Source: Sphingomonas sp. Leaf208
Lineage (GTDB): Bacteria > Pseudomonadota > Alphaproteobacteria > Sphingomonadales > Sphingomonadaceae
Assembly (NCBI RefSeq): GCF_001421415.1
Contig: NZ_LMKH01000012.1
Coordinates: 418,597 to 482,596 of the forward strand
DNA length: 64,000 nucleotides
Reading direction: 5' to 3'
This document shows, piece by piece, positions 28,020-35,993 of the stretch (positions are counted from its first letter, which is position 1; each line of letters opens with the position of its first letter). The position numbers were made by a program, and so were the translations under genes. The notes under the pieces were generated by a model. It worked only from the letters and a program-made list of their open reading frames with translations. It did no database searches and was not told the DNA's origin.

Positions 28020-28984
28020 GCGTAATCGCCGCCTATTATTACCACGAAGGCAAGCGGGTCCGGGCGATCGCGCTCGATGAAAGCATCGAACTGGGCGAGG
28101 ATCGCACGGGCTTCTGCTGGATCGCGCTCGGCGAGCCTACCGACGACGAACTCAGCAAGCTCCAGGCAACGTACAATCTTCATCCGTTGGCGATCGACAA
28201 CGCGATGCACCCACTGTGCCCGCCCAAGCTCGAAGTCTATAATGATGAGCTCTACATCGTCGCGCAGACCGCGGCGCTGGTGGGCGACCGGATCATCTAC
28301 GGCAAGATGGCGATCTTCACCGGTCACAATCATCTCATCACCGTACGGCACGGAACCGCGGGCGCGCTGGGCAATCTTCGCGCGCAACTCGAGGGATCGA
28401 CGACCTTGTCCCGAAAGGGTGTCGACTACGTCCTGCACGCCATCCTGCACCGCATCGTCGACCAGTATCTGCCGATCTTCGAGATGATCGAGGACGACGT
28501 CCTGGCGATGGAGAGACGGTCGCTCGACGACTTCCTCGAGCGAGAGGATGTCGTCCGAATCTTCGAACTGAGATCCGAACTCACGCGGTTCCAGCGTACG
28601 CTCGGCGCCATGGGGGAGTTGGTGGGAAAGCTGGTTCGCGGCCATTTCCCCTGCATCAGTGCCGACGTGACACCCTATTTCAGCGACGTCGCGGACCATC
28701 TCCACCGCGTCCAGTCGATGGTCGACGGCCTCCTCCATGTCCTGTCCACGGTTTTCGAGGCGAGCAGCCTGCTGGAGGCGCAACGCATGGGCGTGATCAC
28801 CCGCCAGCTGGCAGCGTGGGCGGCGATACTGGCGGTCCCGACGGCGATCGCCGGCATATACGGCATGAACTTCAAGAACATGCCGGAGCTGGACGCGACC
28901 TACGGATACTTCATCGTGCTCGGCGTGATCGCAGTGTTCTGCCTGCTGCTGTTCGTGCGCTTCAAGAAGGCCAAGTGGCTATGA
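28016..28984 (+). CDS. CorA family divalent cation transporter
   Basis: A 322-residue CorA/ZntB-type channel. The large N-terminal cytoplasmic domain is followed by a long helix (residues about 190-260) and two C-terminal TM helices. The selectivity signature YGMNF comes after TM1 (LAAWAAILAVPTAIAGI) and TM2 is FIVLGVIAVFCLLLFVRF, ending in the basic KKAKWL. It moves Mg2+, Co2+, Ni2+ or Zn2+ across the inner membrane. Start and stop overlap both neighbours by 4 bp, so it is fully embedded in the redox operon. Confidence 0.92.
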   Translation: MSVIAAYYYHEGKRVRAIALDESIELGEDRTGFCWIALGEPTDDELSKLQATYNLHPLAIDNAMHPLCPPKLEVYNDELYIVAQTAALVGDRIIYGKMAIFTGHNHLITVRHGTAGALGNLRAQLEGSTTLSRKGVDYVLHAILHRIVDQYLPIFEMIEDDVLAMERRSLDDFLEREDVVRIFELRSELTRFQRTLGAMGELVGKLVRGHFPCISADVTPYFSDVADHLHRVQSMVDGLLHVLSTVFEASSLLEAQRMGVITRQLAAWAAILAVPTAIAGIYGMNFKNMPELDATYGYFIVLGVIAVFCLLLFVRFKKAKWL

Positions 28985-29553
28985 CATCCCAACTGACCGA
29001 CGTCCTCGAAGCGGTGCAGGCGTTCGTCGCCAAGGGCTATGACCACGAGTACCGCGTCAAGGACAGCAACCTCGTCGATCTCGAACTCGGATCGACCATC
29101 GAAGCCTGCACCATTCGCGTCGACGCGGCATTGCGCCTCGAAAGCGGCGATGATGGCGAGGATGCCTCCAACATCTACGCGATCACCGACCCGGCGACCG
29201 GGCACCGCGGCCTGTTGATCGACGCGTTCGACGTGTTCCACGAAATCTGTCCCCGCGACCTGTCCGAGCGGCTCGTTGCGGATCGGGAAACCGTGGCGGC
29301 AAGCGACCGCGATGCACCGACCAAGCACGGACTGCGCAAGGTGTTCAAGGACGAGTTCCACCGCGATCCCGAGCGCTACGTTCTGCGGGAAGGCTTTCCC
29401 GACTTTCCGTCATGCCCGTTCGGCGGAGGTTTCAGCATCCTCGGTTTCGACACCGCCGAGCAGGACTATGTCTGGCTCGTCACGAGCATCATCCGGGATC
29501 CCCGGCTGATCCGCGTCCCCTACCAGGGCGAAGACGTCAACAGCGACGAATAG
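28981..29553 (+). CDS. hypothetical protein
   Basis: A 190-residue soluble acidic protein. Its first 80 residues (VLEAVQAFVAKGYDHEYRVK and YAITDPATGHRGLLIDAFDV) resemble small proteins of about 100 residues in Bacteroidetes that are misnamed phosphoribosylpyrophosphate synthetase; this is from memory and not checked. The C-terminal half (PSCPFGGGFSILGFDTAEQD) is not recognised. Overlaps corA by 4 bp. No function assigned. Confidence 0.7.
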   Translation: MTSQLTDVLEAVQAFVAKGYDHEYRVKDSNLVDLELGSTIEACTIRVDAALRLESGDDGEDASNIYAITDPATGHRGLLIDAFDVFHEICPRDLSERLVADRETVAASDRDAPTKHGLRKVFKDEFHRDPERYVLREGFPDFPSCPFGGGFSILGFDTAEQDYVWLVTSIIRDPRLIRVPYQGEDVNSDE

Positions 29554-29614
29554 CGACGTCGCAGGAGTACGAGTCCGCCGAACTATCGAAGCACCGTAAC
29601 GCAAGGACGTCATC

Positions 29615-30064
29615 ATGGACTGGAACAAGGCGCACATCCGAGAGACGATGCTCTCGCTGGAAACCGCAGCGCTGCAGAGCGCTCGGGAAAATTACCTCGA
29701 CTATGTCTTCACCGCCAAGGTCGATCAAAGCGAACCGGTCGAGAACGACGAACTGGCCCAGGCCGAGATCGCCAGCGACCTCGCCGAAGCGCTCGACGAT
29801 ACGCTGCACGATTACGCCGACAAGATCGACAAGCTCAGGATGATCGATTTCGGCCCCAAGTCGACCGTCGAGGAAGGTGCCGTCGTCAAGCTGTCCGGCC
29901 GCTACTTCGCGATCGCCGTGTCGACCAGCCGGTTCACCTGTCAGGGGCGTGAGGTGATGGGCATTTCGACGATGGCGCCGATCTTCGAAGCGATCGAAGG
30001 TGCCCGAGCAGGCGAGACCGTGCAGTTCAACGGCCGCGACCTCATCGTGGAAGACGTGGGATAG
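29615..30064 (+). CDS. GreA/GreB C-terminal-domain-like protein
   Basis: A 149-residue protein. The first 75 residues form a charged helical region; residues about 80-148 (VEEGAVVKLSGRYFAIAVST and MAPIFEAIEGARAGETVQFN) resemble the FKBP-like C-terminal domain of Gre-type elongation factors. Comparable small proteins occur beside stress genes elsewhere. AAGGA is 7 bases before the ATG. It may modulate RNA polymerase or only share the fold. Sixty bp separate it from the previous gene. Confidence 0.65.
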   Translation: MDWNKAHIRETMLSLETAALQSARENYLDYVFTAKVDQSEPVENDELAQAEIASDLAEALDDTLHDYADKIDKLRMIDFGPKSTVEEGAVVKLSGRYFAIAVSTSRFTCQGREVMGISTMAPIFEAIEGARAGETVQFNGRDLIVEDVG

Positions 30065-30125
30065 GGGCCAGCCACCGACCGACGCGCCAGTCCCGAACAT
30101 TGTTTATCTCATCGAAGGCAAGCTC

Positions 30126-30527
30126 ATGACGACACCGTCGTTCTTCATAACCCCCGGTTACGGGACGCGCCTGCACGACGCGCTGCATTACTCCCAGGCG
30201 ATGCGCATCGGCGACCGCGTGGAGATTTCTGGACAAGGCGGCTGGAACGACGATCTCGTCATTCCGGAGTCGATCGAGGACGAGATCGCGCAGGCGTTCG
30301 AGAACGTCGAACGGACGCTCGCGACGGCCGGGGCGAACTGGCGCCACGTCGTCCACGTCAATTCCTATCACGTCGGCGGCTTCCCTCCCATCATCAACGA
30401 GACGATGGCCAGGCTATACCGCCACTACATGCCCGACCGTGCGCCAATCTGGACGCAATTGGGGGTAGAGGCGCTGGGACTTCCCACCATGCGTATCGAA
30501 ATTCGCGTGACGGCGATCATAGCGTGA
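30126..30527 (+). CDS. RidA (YjgF/YER057c/UK114) family protein
   Basis: A 133-residue Rid-superfamily protein: FSQ-like ALHYSQAMRIGDRVEISGQG, then DEIAQAFENVERTLATAGAN and the C-terminal LPTMRIEIRVTAI. The catalytic arginine of true RidA (in PARS) is not seen; the matching region reads DRAPIWTQLG. It therefore belongs to another Rid subgroup and imine deaminase activity should not be assumed. RidA paralogues can act as chaperones after chlorination, which would suit this redox island. Confidence 0.85.
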   Translation: MTTPSFFITPGYGTRLHDALHYSQAMRIGDRVEISGQGGWNDDLVIPESIEDEIAQAFENVERTLATAGANWRHVVHVNSYHVGGFPPIINETMARLYRHYMPDRAPIWTQLGVEALGLPTMRIEIRVTAIIA

Positions 30528-30609
30528 TCCGCCTTTGATCTGTGGCGCGACGCGTATCTCGAAAAATTTCACAATTTTCATCGAAGCACACAGTCTACGG
30601 GAGCACTTC

Positions 30610-30900
30610 ATGTTCGAAGCCGAAGCACGCATCGCCACAATCGATGGCAGCCGCTATCTGACCGAGATCGCCAAGGCCTGGGTGCACACCTATCCGGTTC
30701 GCTACGATGCGCTGACCGCGGAGATCGAGCTTCCCGGCGGCCAGCTTATCATGACAGCCGATGGCGATAGCTTGTCGCTCCGGCTTGTGGGTACGGACCA
30801 TGGACGCTTCGACGCCGCAAAGGAGGCCGTGGCCAAGCATGTGGATCGCGTGGCTGAACACGATACCGGCGTGCGCTGCGTCTGGCATGAGATTTCCTGA
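30610..30900 (+). CDS. DUF2218 family protein
   Basis: A 96-residue protein matching DUF2218: ARIATIDGSRYLTEIAKAWV, PVRYDALTAEIELPGG and a C-terminal EAVAKHVDRVAEHD with a conserved histidine. The family is often near siderophore or redox genes, with unknown function. It is the last plus-strand gene before the convergent thioredoxin-fold gene; the two stops are 37 bp apart. Confidence 0.75.
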   Translation: MFEAEARIATIDGSRYLTEIAKAWVHTYPVRYDALTAEIELPGGQLIMTADGDSLSLRLVGTDHGRFDAAKEAVAKHVDRVAEHDTGVRCVWHEIS

Positions 30901-30937
30901 TCGCATGCGGGACGATTGAACCGCCCAAATCTAGCAG

Positions 30938-31432
30938 TCAGGATGAGCCCTCGCTGCATAAGCTATGCCTGCCCCAGGTCCGCGATGAGCGTGTCCGCAT
31001 CGAGATGGAATCCGAGAAGATGATGCGGCCGTTTGCATCGATGACGGTGAACCAGGGTGTTCCTCGCGTGCGGTAGTCTTCCATGAACGTCGGAAGCGTC
31101 TGCCCGGTCGGTGGCTCATCGTGACCGAAAGCGAGGGGAAGGTCATATTTGCGCTGGTTCACGCGCAACGTCTGGAATGTGTTCTCGTCCGCGCCTTCGA
31201 AGACGGTCTGGATCACCGCGAACCCCACGCCCTTGGGGCTCAATGCGCGATGTAATTTTTGTAGCGTCGGAAACCCGTGAAGATGGCAGCCGGGGCACCA
31301 ATGCTGGAAGGCGAACAGGACCTTCGGGCCGGGCCCGAGGTCCGACAGCGTAAGCGGCGCGATCGCTCCTCCGTCGTGGTCGATCCATTTCTGCACCCGC
31401 AGCTCGGGGGCTTGGCGTTGGTCGATGCTCAT
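30938..31432 (-). CDS. thioredoxin-fold redoxin with probable 3' frameshift
   Basis: A 164-residue TlpA/AhpC-like redoxin with active site FQHWCPGCHLHGFP (CPGC) and a cis-Pro loop RGTPWFTVIDANGRIIFS. After that point the reading frame gives an unconvincing tail (SISMRTRSSRTWGRHS). One base over, the DNA encodes GFHLDADTLIADLGQA and a stop at 30963, the ending expected for the family. A one-base deletion near 31010-31020 is likely, real or an assembly error. ATG 31432 follows GGAG. The second gene of the HbpS/GlcG unit, 42 bp behind it. Confidence 0.8.
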   Translation of the reverse strand: MSIDQRQAPELRVQKWIDHDGGAIAPLTLSDLGPGPKVLFAFQHWCPGCHLHGFPTLQKLHRALSPKGVGFAVIQTVFEGADENTFQTLRVNQRKYDLPLAFGHDEPPTGQTLPTFMEDYRTRGTPWFTVIDANGRIIFSDSISMRTRSSRTWGRHSLCSEGSS

Positions 31433-31474
31433 TTGCTGCTCCAATTACGATGCGGATCGTCGGCTTGGCGGTCG

Positions 31475-31906
31475 TCAGGCCGGTAGCTCGAATCCGATTT
31501 TCTCGAGTGCCGCGACGCAGGCATCCTGATCCTGCTGATAATTACCCCCGGAGATGCCGATCCCGCCGATCAACTTGCCGTCCTCCAGGATCGGATAGCC
31601 GCCGCCGACCGCAACCATCCGCGGTCGATAGGCCAGCGGTGCCACCTTTGGATCGTTGGTCACATACTCGTTCCAGACATGCGTCGGGAACCCGAACGAG
31701 GCGGAGCTCCAGGCCTTGTCGATGGCAACGTCGACCGTGAGAAACGGAGCGTCGTCGGTCCGCTCGAACGCGCGTAGATAGCCGGTGGCGTCGACGACGG
31801 CGACGGCAGCCGGGATGCCGATTGCACGGGCCGCAGCGATCGCCGCGTCGATGAGGGCGACCGCGGTTTCGCGGTTGATCGAAGCGGTGGCGATGGATTT
31901 GGTCAT
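31475..31906 (-). CDS. GlcG/HbpS family haem-binding-type protein
   Basis: A 143-residue protein of the GlcG/HbpS (Pfam Haem_degrading) family: AAIAAARAIGIPAAVAVVDA, RAFERTDDAPFLTVDVAIDK and the glycine-rich C-terminal LIGGIGISGGNYQQDQDAC. HbpS of Streptomyces binds haem and helps sense oxidative stress. There is no signal peptide here, so it acts in the cytosol. ATG 31906 has GAAGGA 6 bases upstream. It sits behind minus-strand promoter module copy 2, divergent from the molybdo-oxidoreductase unit. Confidence 0.85.
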   Translation of the reverse strand: MTKSIATASINRETAVALIDAAIAAARAIGIPAAVAVVDATGYLRAFERTDDAPFLTVDVAIDKAWSSASFGFPTHVWNEYVTNDPKVAPLAYRPRMVAVGGGYPILEDGKLIGGIGISGGNYQQDQDACVAALEKIGFELPA

Positions 31907-31987
31907 GGGATTTCCTTCGCCGAGGCGCGATCCGTCGGCATTTGTGAGGTTGGAAATGAGTTTCTCGGCAACGATCGTTAGTCTACG

Positions 31988-32039
31988 ACTATGGCTGCGT
32001 GGCCAGCGCAATTCAAATAGCTGCTGCGTATAGTTTCCA
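31988..32039 (-). promoter_or_regulatory. island promoter module, copy 2 (HbpS/GlcG unit)
   Basis: On the minus strand TGGAAACTATACG (32039-32027) is identical to copy 1, followed after 6 bp by CTATTTGAAT (32020-32011) and a -10-like CATAGT (31993-31988). The predicted leader is about 75 bases. It faces copy 3, so two diverging units share the same control module. Confidence 0.6.
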
Positions 32040-32161
32040 TAGGGAACGACTTGGCACGTACCAGATCAACTTCGATGCGTATCGGCCGAATAATTCAGAA
32101 CCGACCGATCGATCGTAAGACCCGCCCCTAGCCACGCATATTACAGAACTACCGAAACGTA

Positions 32162-32213
32162 TGAAAACTATAGTGACAGGGTATTGGATAGTCAGACTGG
32201 GTAGGCGCTAAAC
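32162..32213 (+). promoter_or_regulatory. island promoter module, copy 3 (molybdo-oxidoreductase unit)
   Basis: TGAAAACTATAGT (32162-32174), 6 bp, GTATTGGATA (32181-32190, identical to copy 1) and a -10-like CTAAAC (32208-32213). The gene downstream starts at 32386, leaving a leader of about 165 bases. The rest of 32214-32385 shows a short open frame from 32252 that is not convincing. Confidence 0.65.
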
Positions 32214-32385
32214 CCATTTGCAATCATCGGGAGTCATAGAAGGTCAAGATCATGGCCATTCCATCAGGCCGCCCTGCTTATTATCGAGTCAAACAACTCG
32301 TTCGACAGTTGCAGCCACAAGGATGTAGCATCAGCTTCAGAACTCGAGCCCGATCCGTTCCATCAGCCAACCCAAGGGATTCATC

Positions 32386-32991
32386 ATGGTCACCAGAGGA
32401 TTCTCCGGCCGCGGTTCAAGCGGCGATGACTCCGGTCGAGTTCCGCCAGGTCAGCATCTCGTGGAAGATTTTCCCGTCCTTTCCGCTGGACCTACGCCGC
32501 ACGTCGAGCCTTCCGATTGGAAATTCACGGTCAAGATCGGTCCAAAGCCCGTCAAAGTCTGGAACTGGAGCGAGTTCAACGCCCTGCCGAAGACGAAGGT
32601 GACCAAGGACATTCACTGCGTCACCTCCTGGTCCAAGTTGGATACCGCCTGGGAGGGGGTACTCGTCGAAGACATACTTGCCGATGCCGGGCTCGACCCG
32701 CCCACCGATTTCGTCCTTGCACATTGCTACGATAAATATTCGACGAACGTGCCGTTGGCGGACCTTCTGTCGGGCAAGGCGATGGTCGCCCTCACCTATG
32801 CGGGCAAGCCGCTTCCGCGCGATCACGGCGGGCCCGCGCGCCTCCTGGTCCCGCACCTCTACTTCTGGAAGTCCGCCAAATGGGTGAACGCACTGCAGTT
32901 CACGACGCGCGACGAACCCGGATTCTGGGAAGGTCACGGCTACCATATCTACGGCGATCCCTGGCGCGAACAGCGATACACCAATGACTGA
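32386..32991 (+). CDS. molybdopterin-dependent oxidoreductase (sulfite-oxidase fold, YedY/MsrP-related)
   Basis: A 201-residue Mo-cofactor domain of the sulfite oxidase family. The Mo-ligating cysteine is in DIHCVTSWSKLDTAWEGV; GGPARLLVPHLYFWKSAKW and EPGFWEGHGYHIYGDPW follow as usual. No Tat signal is present (start MVTRGFSGRGSSGDD), so it is cytosolic, unlike periplasmic MsrP. An electron donor is encoded by the overlapping next gene. The substrate is unknown; sulfoxide reduction would fit the island. Confidence 0.85.
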   Translation: MVTRGFSGRGSSGDDSGRVPPGQHLVEDFPVLSAGPTPHVEPSDWKFTVKIGPKPVKVWNWSEFNALPKTKVTKDIHCVTSWSKLDTAWEGVLVEDILADAGLDPPTDFVLAHCYDKYSTNVPLADLLSGKAMVALTYAGKPLPRDHGGPARLLVPHLYFWKSAKWVNALQFTTRDEPGFWEGHGYHIYGDPWREQRYTND

Positions 32992-33730
32992 GGGTGGCGC
33001 GAAAGCCGTGCCGTGGCAGTCATGCGTGATTGAGGACATCGTCCAGCAGACACCGAGCATCAAGAGCTTCTTCCTGCGATTGAGCAAACCGTTCGCGCAC
33101 ATTGCAGGGCAGCATGTCGATGTCCGGCTGACCGCGCCTGATGGCTACAGCGCGATGCGCAGCTACTCGATCGCATCGGCGGCAATTTCGTCCCCGGTTA
33201 TCGAACTCGCGATCGAGCACCTGCCGGATGGCGAAGTCTCGTCGTACTTTCACGAAGTCGCGGCGGTTGGCGACGATATCGAGCTTCGTGGTCCGCTCGG
33301 GGGTCATTTCCTGTGGCCGGATCCCGCCGTGGATGCGGTGTTGTTGATCGGAGCGGGCTCCGGCCTCGTGCCGTTGATGGCGATGATCCGGCACCGACGA
33401 ACGCTGTCTCCGGCCGTGCCGACGGCGCTCCTGTTGTCCGCACGCACCGAGGCGGACGTTCTCTTCTCGGAAGAGCTGCATGCGACCGAAATGGGCGATG
33501 CGGCATTCGTCCTGGCGCTGGCGATCACCCGAGAAGCCCCGGTCCGCCCATCGGACTTCGGACGACGGATCGACGGCGCGATGGTCCAGGAGGTCGTGGC
33601 GCGACTTCACCGAAAGCCCAGCCAAGTCTTCGTCTGCGGATCCAACGGTTTCGTCAACATCGCGACCGGGGGCGCGCTGCTGGCCGGCCTGTCCCCCTCC
33701 ATTATCAAGACCGAGCGCTACGGCGGCTAG
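32984..33730 (+). CDS. ferredoxin-NADP reductase-type flavoprotein
   Basis: A 248-residue FNR-fold reductase. The FAD-binding region has GQHVDVRLT and the signature RSYSIASA; the NAD(P)H half has GAGSGLVPLMAMIRHR and FVCGSNGFVNIA. No 2Fe-2S domain is attached. It overlaps the molybdo-oxidoreductase gene by 8 bp and very likely passes electrons from NAD(P)H to it, a cytosolic counterpart to the MsrP-MsrQ pair. Confidence 0.88.
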   Translation: MTEGGAKAVPWQSCVIEDIVQQTPSIKSFFLRLSKPFAHIAGQHVDVRLTAPDGYSAMRSYSIASAAISSPVIELAIEHLPDGEVSSYFHEVAAVGDDIELRGPLGGHFLWPDPAVDAVLLIGAGSGLVPLMAMIRHRRTLSPAVPTALLLSARTEADVLFSEELHATEMGDAAFVLALAITREAPVRPSDFGRRIDGAMVQEVVARLHRKPSQVFVCGSNGFVNIATGGALLAGLSPSIIKTERYGG

Positions 33731-33793
33731 TGATTGCGGACGTGCAGCCCAGACTTGGTTTGTCGGCCGCTGAATCCGCTTTGCTCGTAGTCA

Positions 33794-33845
33794 TCAGAAC
33801 TATAGCCTGTGGTCATTGGACATCGTCCGGCGATCAACTCATCCT
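33794..33845 (+). promoter_or_regulatory. island promoter module, copy 4 (dps)
   Basis: TCAGAACTATAGC (33794-33806), 6 bp, TCATTGGACA (33813-33822) with a -35-like TTGGAC, and at the same offset as in the other copies CATCCT (33840-33845). It is the weakest of the four but keeps AACTATA, ATTGGA and all spacings. The leader to dps would be about 60 bases. Confidence 0.5.
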
Positions 33846-33912
33846 CCTTCAGCGCCACTCGTGGGAAACCGATGCCGGCTACCGCGCGAGTCACGATTGA
33901 GGAAACCGACCG

Positions 33913-34407
33913 ATGACGAACGCCGATGTTGCCGCCAGTCCGACACAGTCCGATCTCGACGAATGTGCGACCATGACTGTCGCCGACGCCCTGAAGATCA
34001 TATTGGCTGACAGCTATGCAATTTACCTGAAGACGAAGAACTTCCACTGGCACGTCTCCGGACCTTATTTCAGAGACTATCACCTGCTTCTCGATGAGCA
34101 GGCCTCACAGATTCTCGCTGTCACCGACGCGATTGCCGAGCGCGCCCGAAAGACCGGCAACACGACCATCCGGTCGATCGGCGATATCGCGCGGCATCAG
34201 ACCATAATGGACAATGATGCCGAGTTCGTGACGCCGCAGGACATGCTGAGCGAACTCCGTGCCGACAATCTTCTTCTGGTCGAGTCGCTTCGCCGTGCCA
34301 AGGACGTCGCGGACGTCGCCAGAGACAATGCGACGTCCGGCCTGATCGATACTTGGACCGACGAGGCGGAACGCCGTGCATGGTTCCTCTTCGAAGTCAG
34401 TCGCTAG
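33913..34407 (+). CDS. dps: Dps family ferritin-like DNA-protection protein
   Basis: A 164-residue Dps: TKNFHWHVSGPYFRDYHLLLDEQ carries the ferroxidase His/Asp/Glu residues of the dodecamer interface. SIGDIARHQTIMDND and DEAERRAWFLFEVSR complete the four-helix bundle. It stores iron using H2O2 and shields DNA. The N-terminal tail (TNADVAASPTQSD) has no lysines, so direct DNA binding may be weak. Own promoter (module copy 4). Confidence 0.95.
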   Translation: MTNADVAASPTQSDLDECATMTVADALKIILADSYAIYLKTKNFHWHVSGPYFRDYHLLLDEQASQILAVTDAIAERARKTGNTTIRSIGDIARHQTIMDNDAEFVTPQDMLSELRADNLLLVESLRRAKDVADVARDNATSGLIDTWTDEAERRAWFLFEVSR

Positions 34408-34479
34408 GTCCGCGCTCTATGCTCCGCCCCATGCTCCTTTGTCGCCTGCGGCACGAGGACCGAGAGCGCGAGACGCGAC

Positions 34480-34714
34480 ATGCTCAAGGTCGGCGAGGAG
34501 ATTTCCGGCCAGCTCCGCCGCAATCTCCGCCCCATGCTCGCGACCGGCATCCTCACCCGCGTCGCATCGTCACTATGGTCGTGGATGATGAGGCTCGAGC
34601 TGGGTCTGGGGTATCGCCGGAGCACTGATCGCGGTGCCGCTGGCCACGGCAATCGTGATGATCTGCGGCCAGTTCGATCGTAGCCGCTGGATTGCCAAGC
34701 CGTTGTCGTCATAA
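34480..34714 (+). pseudogene. remnant of an AI-2E family transporter (PerM-like)
   Basis: The end of this stretch (from about 34601) encodes WVWGIAGALIAVPLATAIVM, then FDRSRWIAKPLSS and a stop. This resembles the conserved C-terminus of AI-2E/PerM membrane transporters. Upstream, another frame has MLKVGEEISGQLRRNL, which may be the preceding segment; stops separate the two. No full gene is possible here. The remainder of 34408-34748 holds nothing else. Confidence 0.5.
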
Positions 34715-34748
34715 TGATCGTGGATAACGACCGTTTGAGGGACGCAGC

Positions 34749-35993
34749 ATGAGGCAATGGTCGTGGATCCTGAAGCGGATCATCCGGCAAATCTGGTTCC
34801 GCGCGGCGATCATCAGCCTGCTCAGCGTCGCGCTGGCGATCGTCGCCGGGCTCGTCACGCCGTATCTGCCCTACACGTTCGACGCGGATATCGGGCAGCG
34901 ATCGGTCGGTACGATCCTCCAGATCATGGCCTCCAGCATGCTGGCGGTCACGACCTTTTCCCTGACCGCGATGGTCAGCGCCTATTCCTCGGCGACGCAA
35001 CTCGCGACACCGCGCGCAACCCAGCTGATGGTGAGCGATCCGACTTCGCAGAACGCGCTATCGACGTTCCTTGGCGCCTTCGTCTTCTCGATGGTGGGTA
35101 TCGTCGGGCTGAACACCAGCGCCTACGGCCATGACGGCCGGATCATCCTGTTCGCGGCGACGGTGGTGATCATCCTGCTGGTGGTCGGCACGTTGTTGCG
35201 CTGGATCGGGCATATCACGGCCTTCGGACGGATGGCCGACGTGATCGACCGCGTCGAGGAGGCTGCGACCGAGGCCATGCTGGATTTCGCCGCGCATCCT
35301 TATCTCGGTGGGCGGGCTCCTGTCGCCATCCCCGCCGACGCCGTGGCGCTGAGTGCGTCGCAGACCGGCTACATCACGCATATCGACGTCGCCGCGCTCG
35401 GCACCATCGCCGACCGCCACGATCTGACAGTGTATGTCGACGTCCTGCCCGGCACGATGATGCACCCTGCGCGTACGCTCCTGCAGGTCAAGGGGGAGGC
35501 GAACGACGCTGTTCGTACCGCGCTGGTGAAGACCTTCACGATCGAGCGACATCGCTCGTTCGATCAGGACCCGCGGTTGGGGTTGATCGCGTTGTCGGAG
35601 ATCGCGAGCCGTGCGCTGGCCCCGGCGACCAACGATCCGGGTACGGGTATCGAGGTCCTCAACGCCTTGCTTCGTGTATTCCTGACTCTCCGGCCGGGCG
35701 CAGCGAATGTCGAGGACACGGTCAAAACCCATCCGGTTCACATCGGCAAACCGACGATGGACGATATGATGACCGACGCGTTCGGGCCGATCCTGCGCGA
35801 AGGTGTTCAAGAGGTCGAGGTATCGCTGCGGCTGACAGCGACGCTAGCGGCGCTGCACGCGAACCTGCCCGACTCACATGCCACGATCGAAAGCTGGGCG
35901 CACCGCCACGCAAAGCGGGTGGCGACGACGATGGCGGATCCTGATGACCTGACGGCATTCGACACGGCCTATAGAAAGCTCTGGCGTGCTTGA
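34749..35993 (+). CDS. DUF2254 membrane protein
   Basis: A 414-residue protein. Four N-terminal TM helices lie at residues about 17-37, 55-85, 100-122 and 130-150 (for example AAIISLLSVALAIVAGLVTP), followed by a large cytoplasmic domain. Family blocks: MASSMLAVTTFSLTAMVSAY, SQTGYITHID and LALAPATNDPGTGIEVLN-like ALAPATNDPGTG. Function of DUF2254 is unknown. Its 3' end overlaps the convergent Brp/Blh relic by 25 bp. Confidence 0.88.
   Translation: MRQWSWILKRIIRQIWFRAAIISLLSVALAIVAGLVTPYLPYTFDADIGQRSVGTILQIMASSMLAVTTFSLTAMVSAYSSATQLATPRATQLMVSDPTSQNALSTFLGAFVFSMVGIVGLNTSAYGHDGRIILFAATVVIILLVVGTLLRWIGHITAFGRMADVIDRVEEAATEAMLDFAAHPYLGGRAPVAIPADAVALSASQTGYITHIDVAALGTIADRHDLTVYVDVLPGTMMHPARTLLQVKGEANDAVRTALVKTFTIERHRSFDQDPRLGLIALSEIASRALAPATNDPGTGIEVLNALLRVFLTLRPGAANVEDTVKTHPVHIGKPTMDDMMTDAFGPILREGVQEVEVSLRLTATLAALHANLPDSHATIESWAHRHAKRVATTMADPDDLTAFDTAYRKLWRA

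Noticed and set aside
32252..32602. 116-codon frame starting after a good AGAAGG ribosome-binding site
   Set aside because: It overlaps the real molybdo-oxidoreductase frame and turns into Arg/Ser-rich nonsense after about 30 codons. A short leader peptide cannot be excluded.
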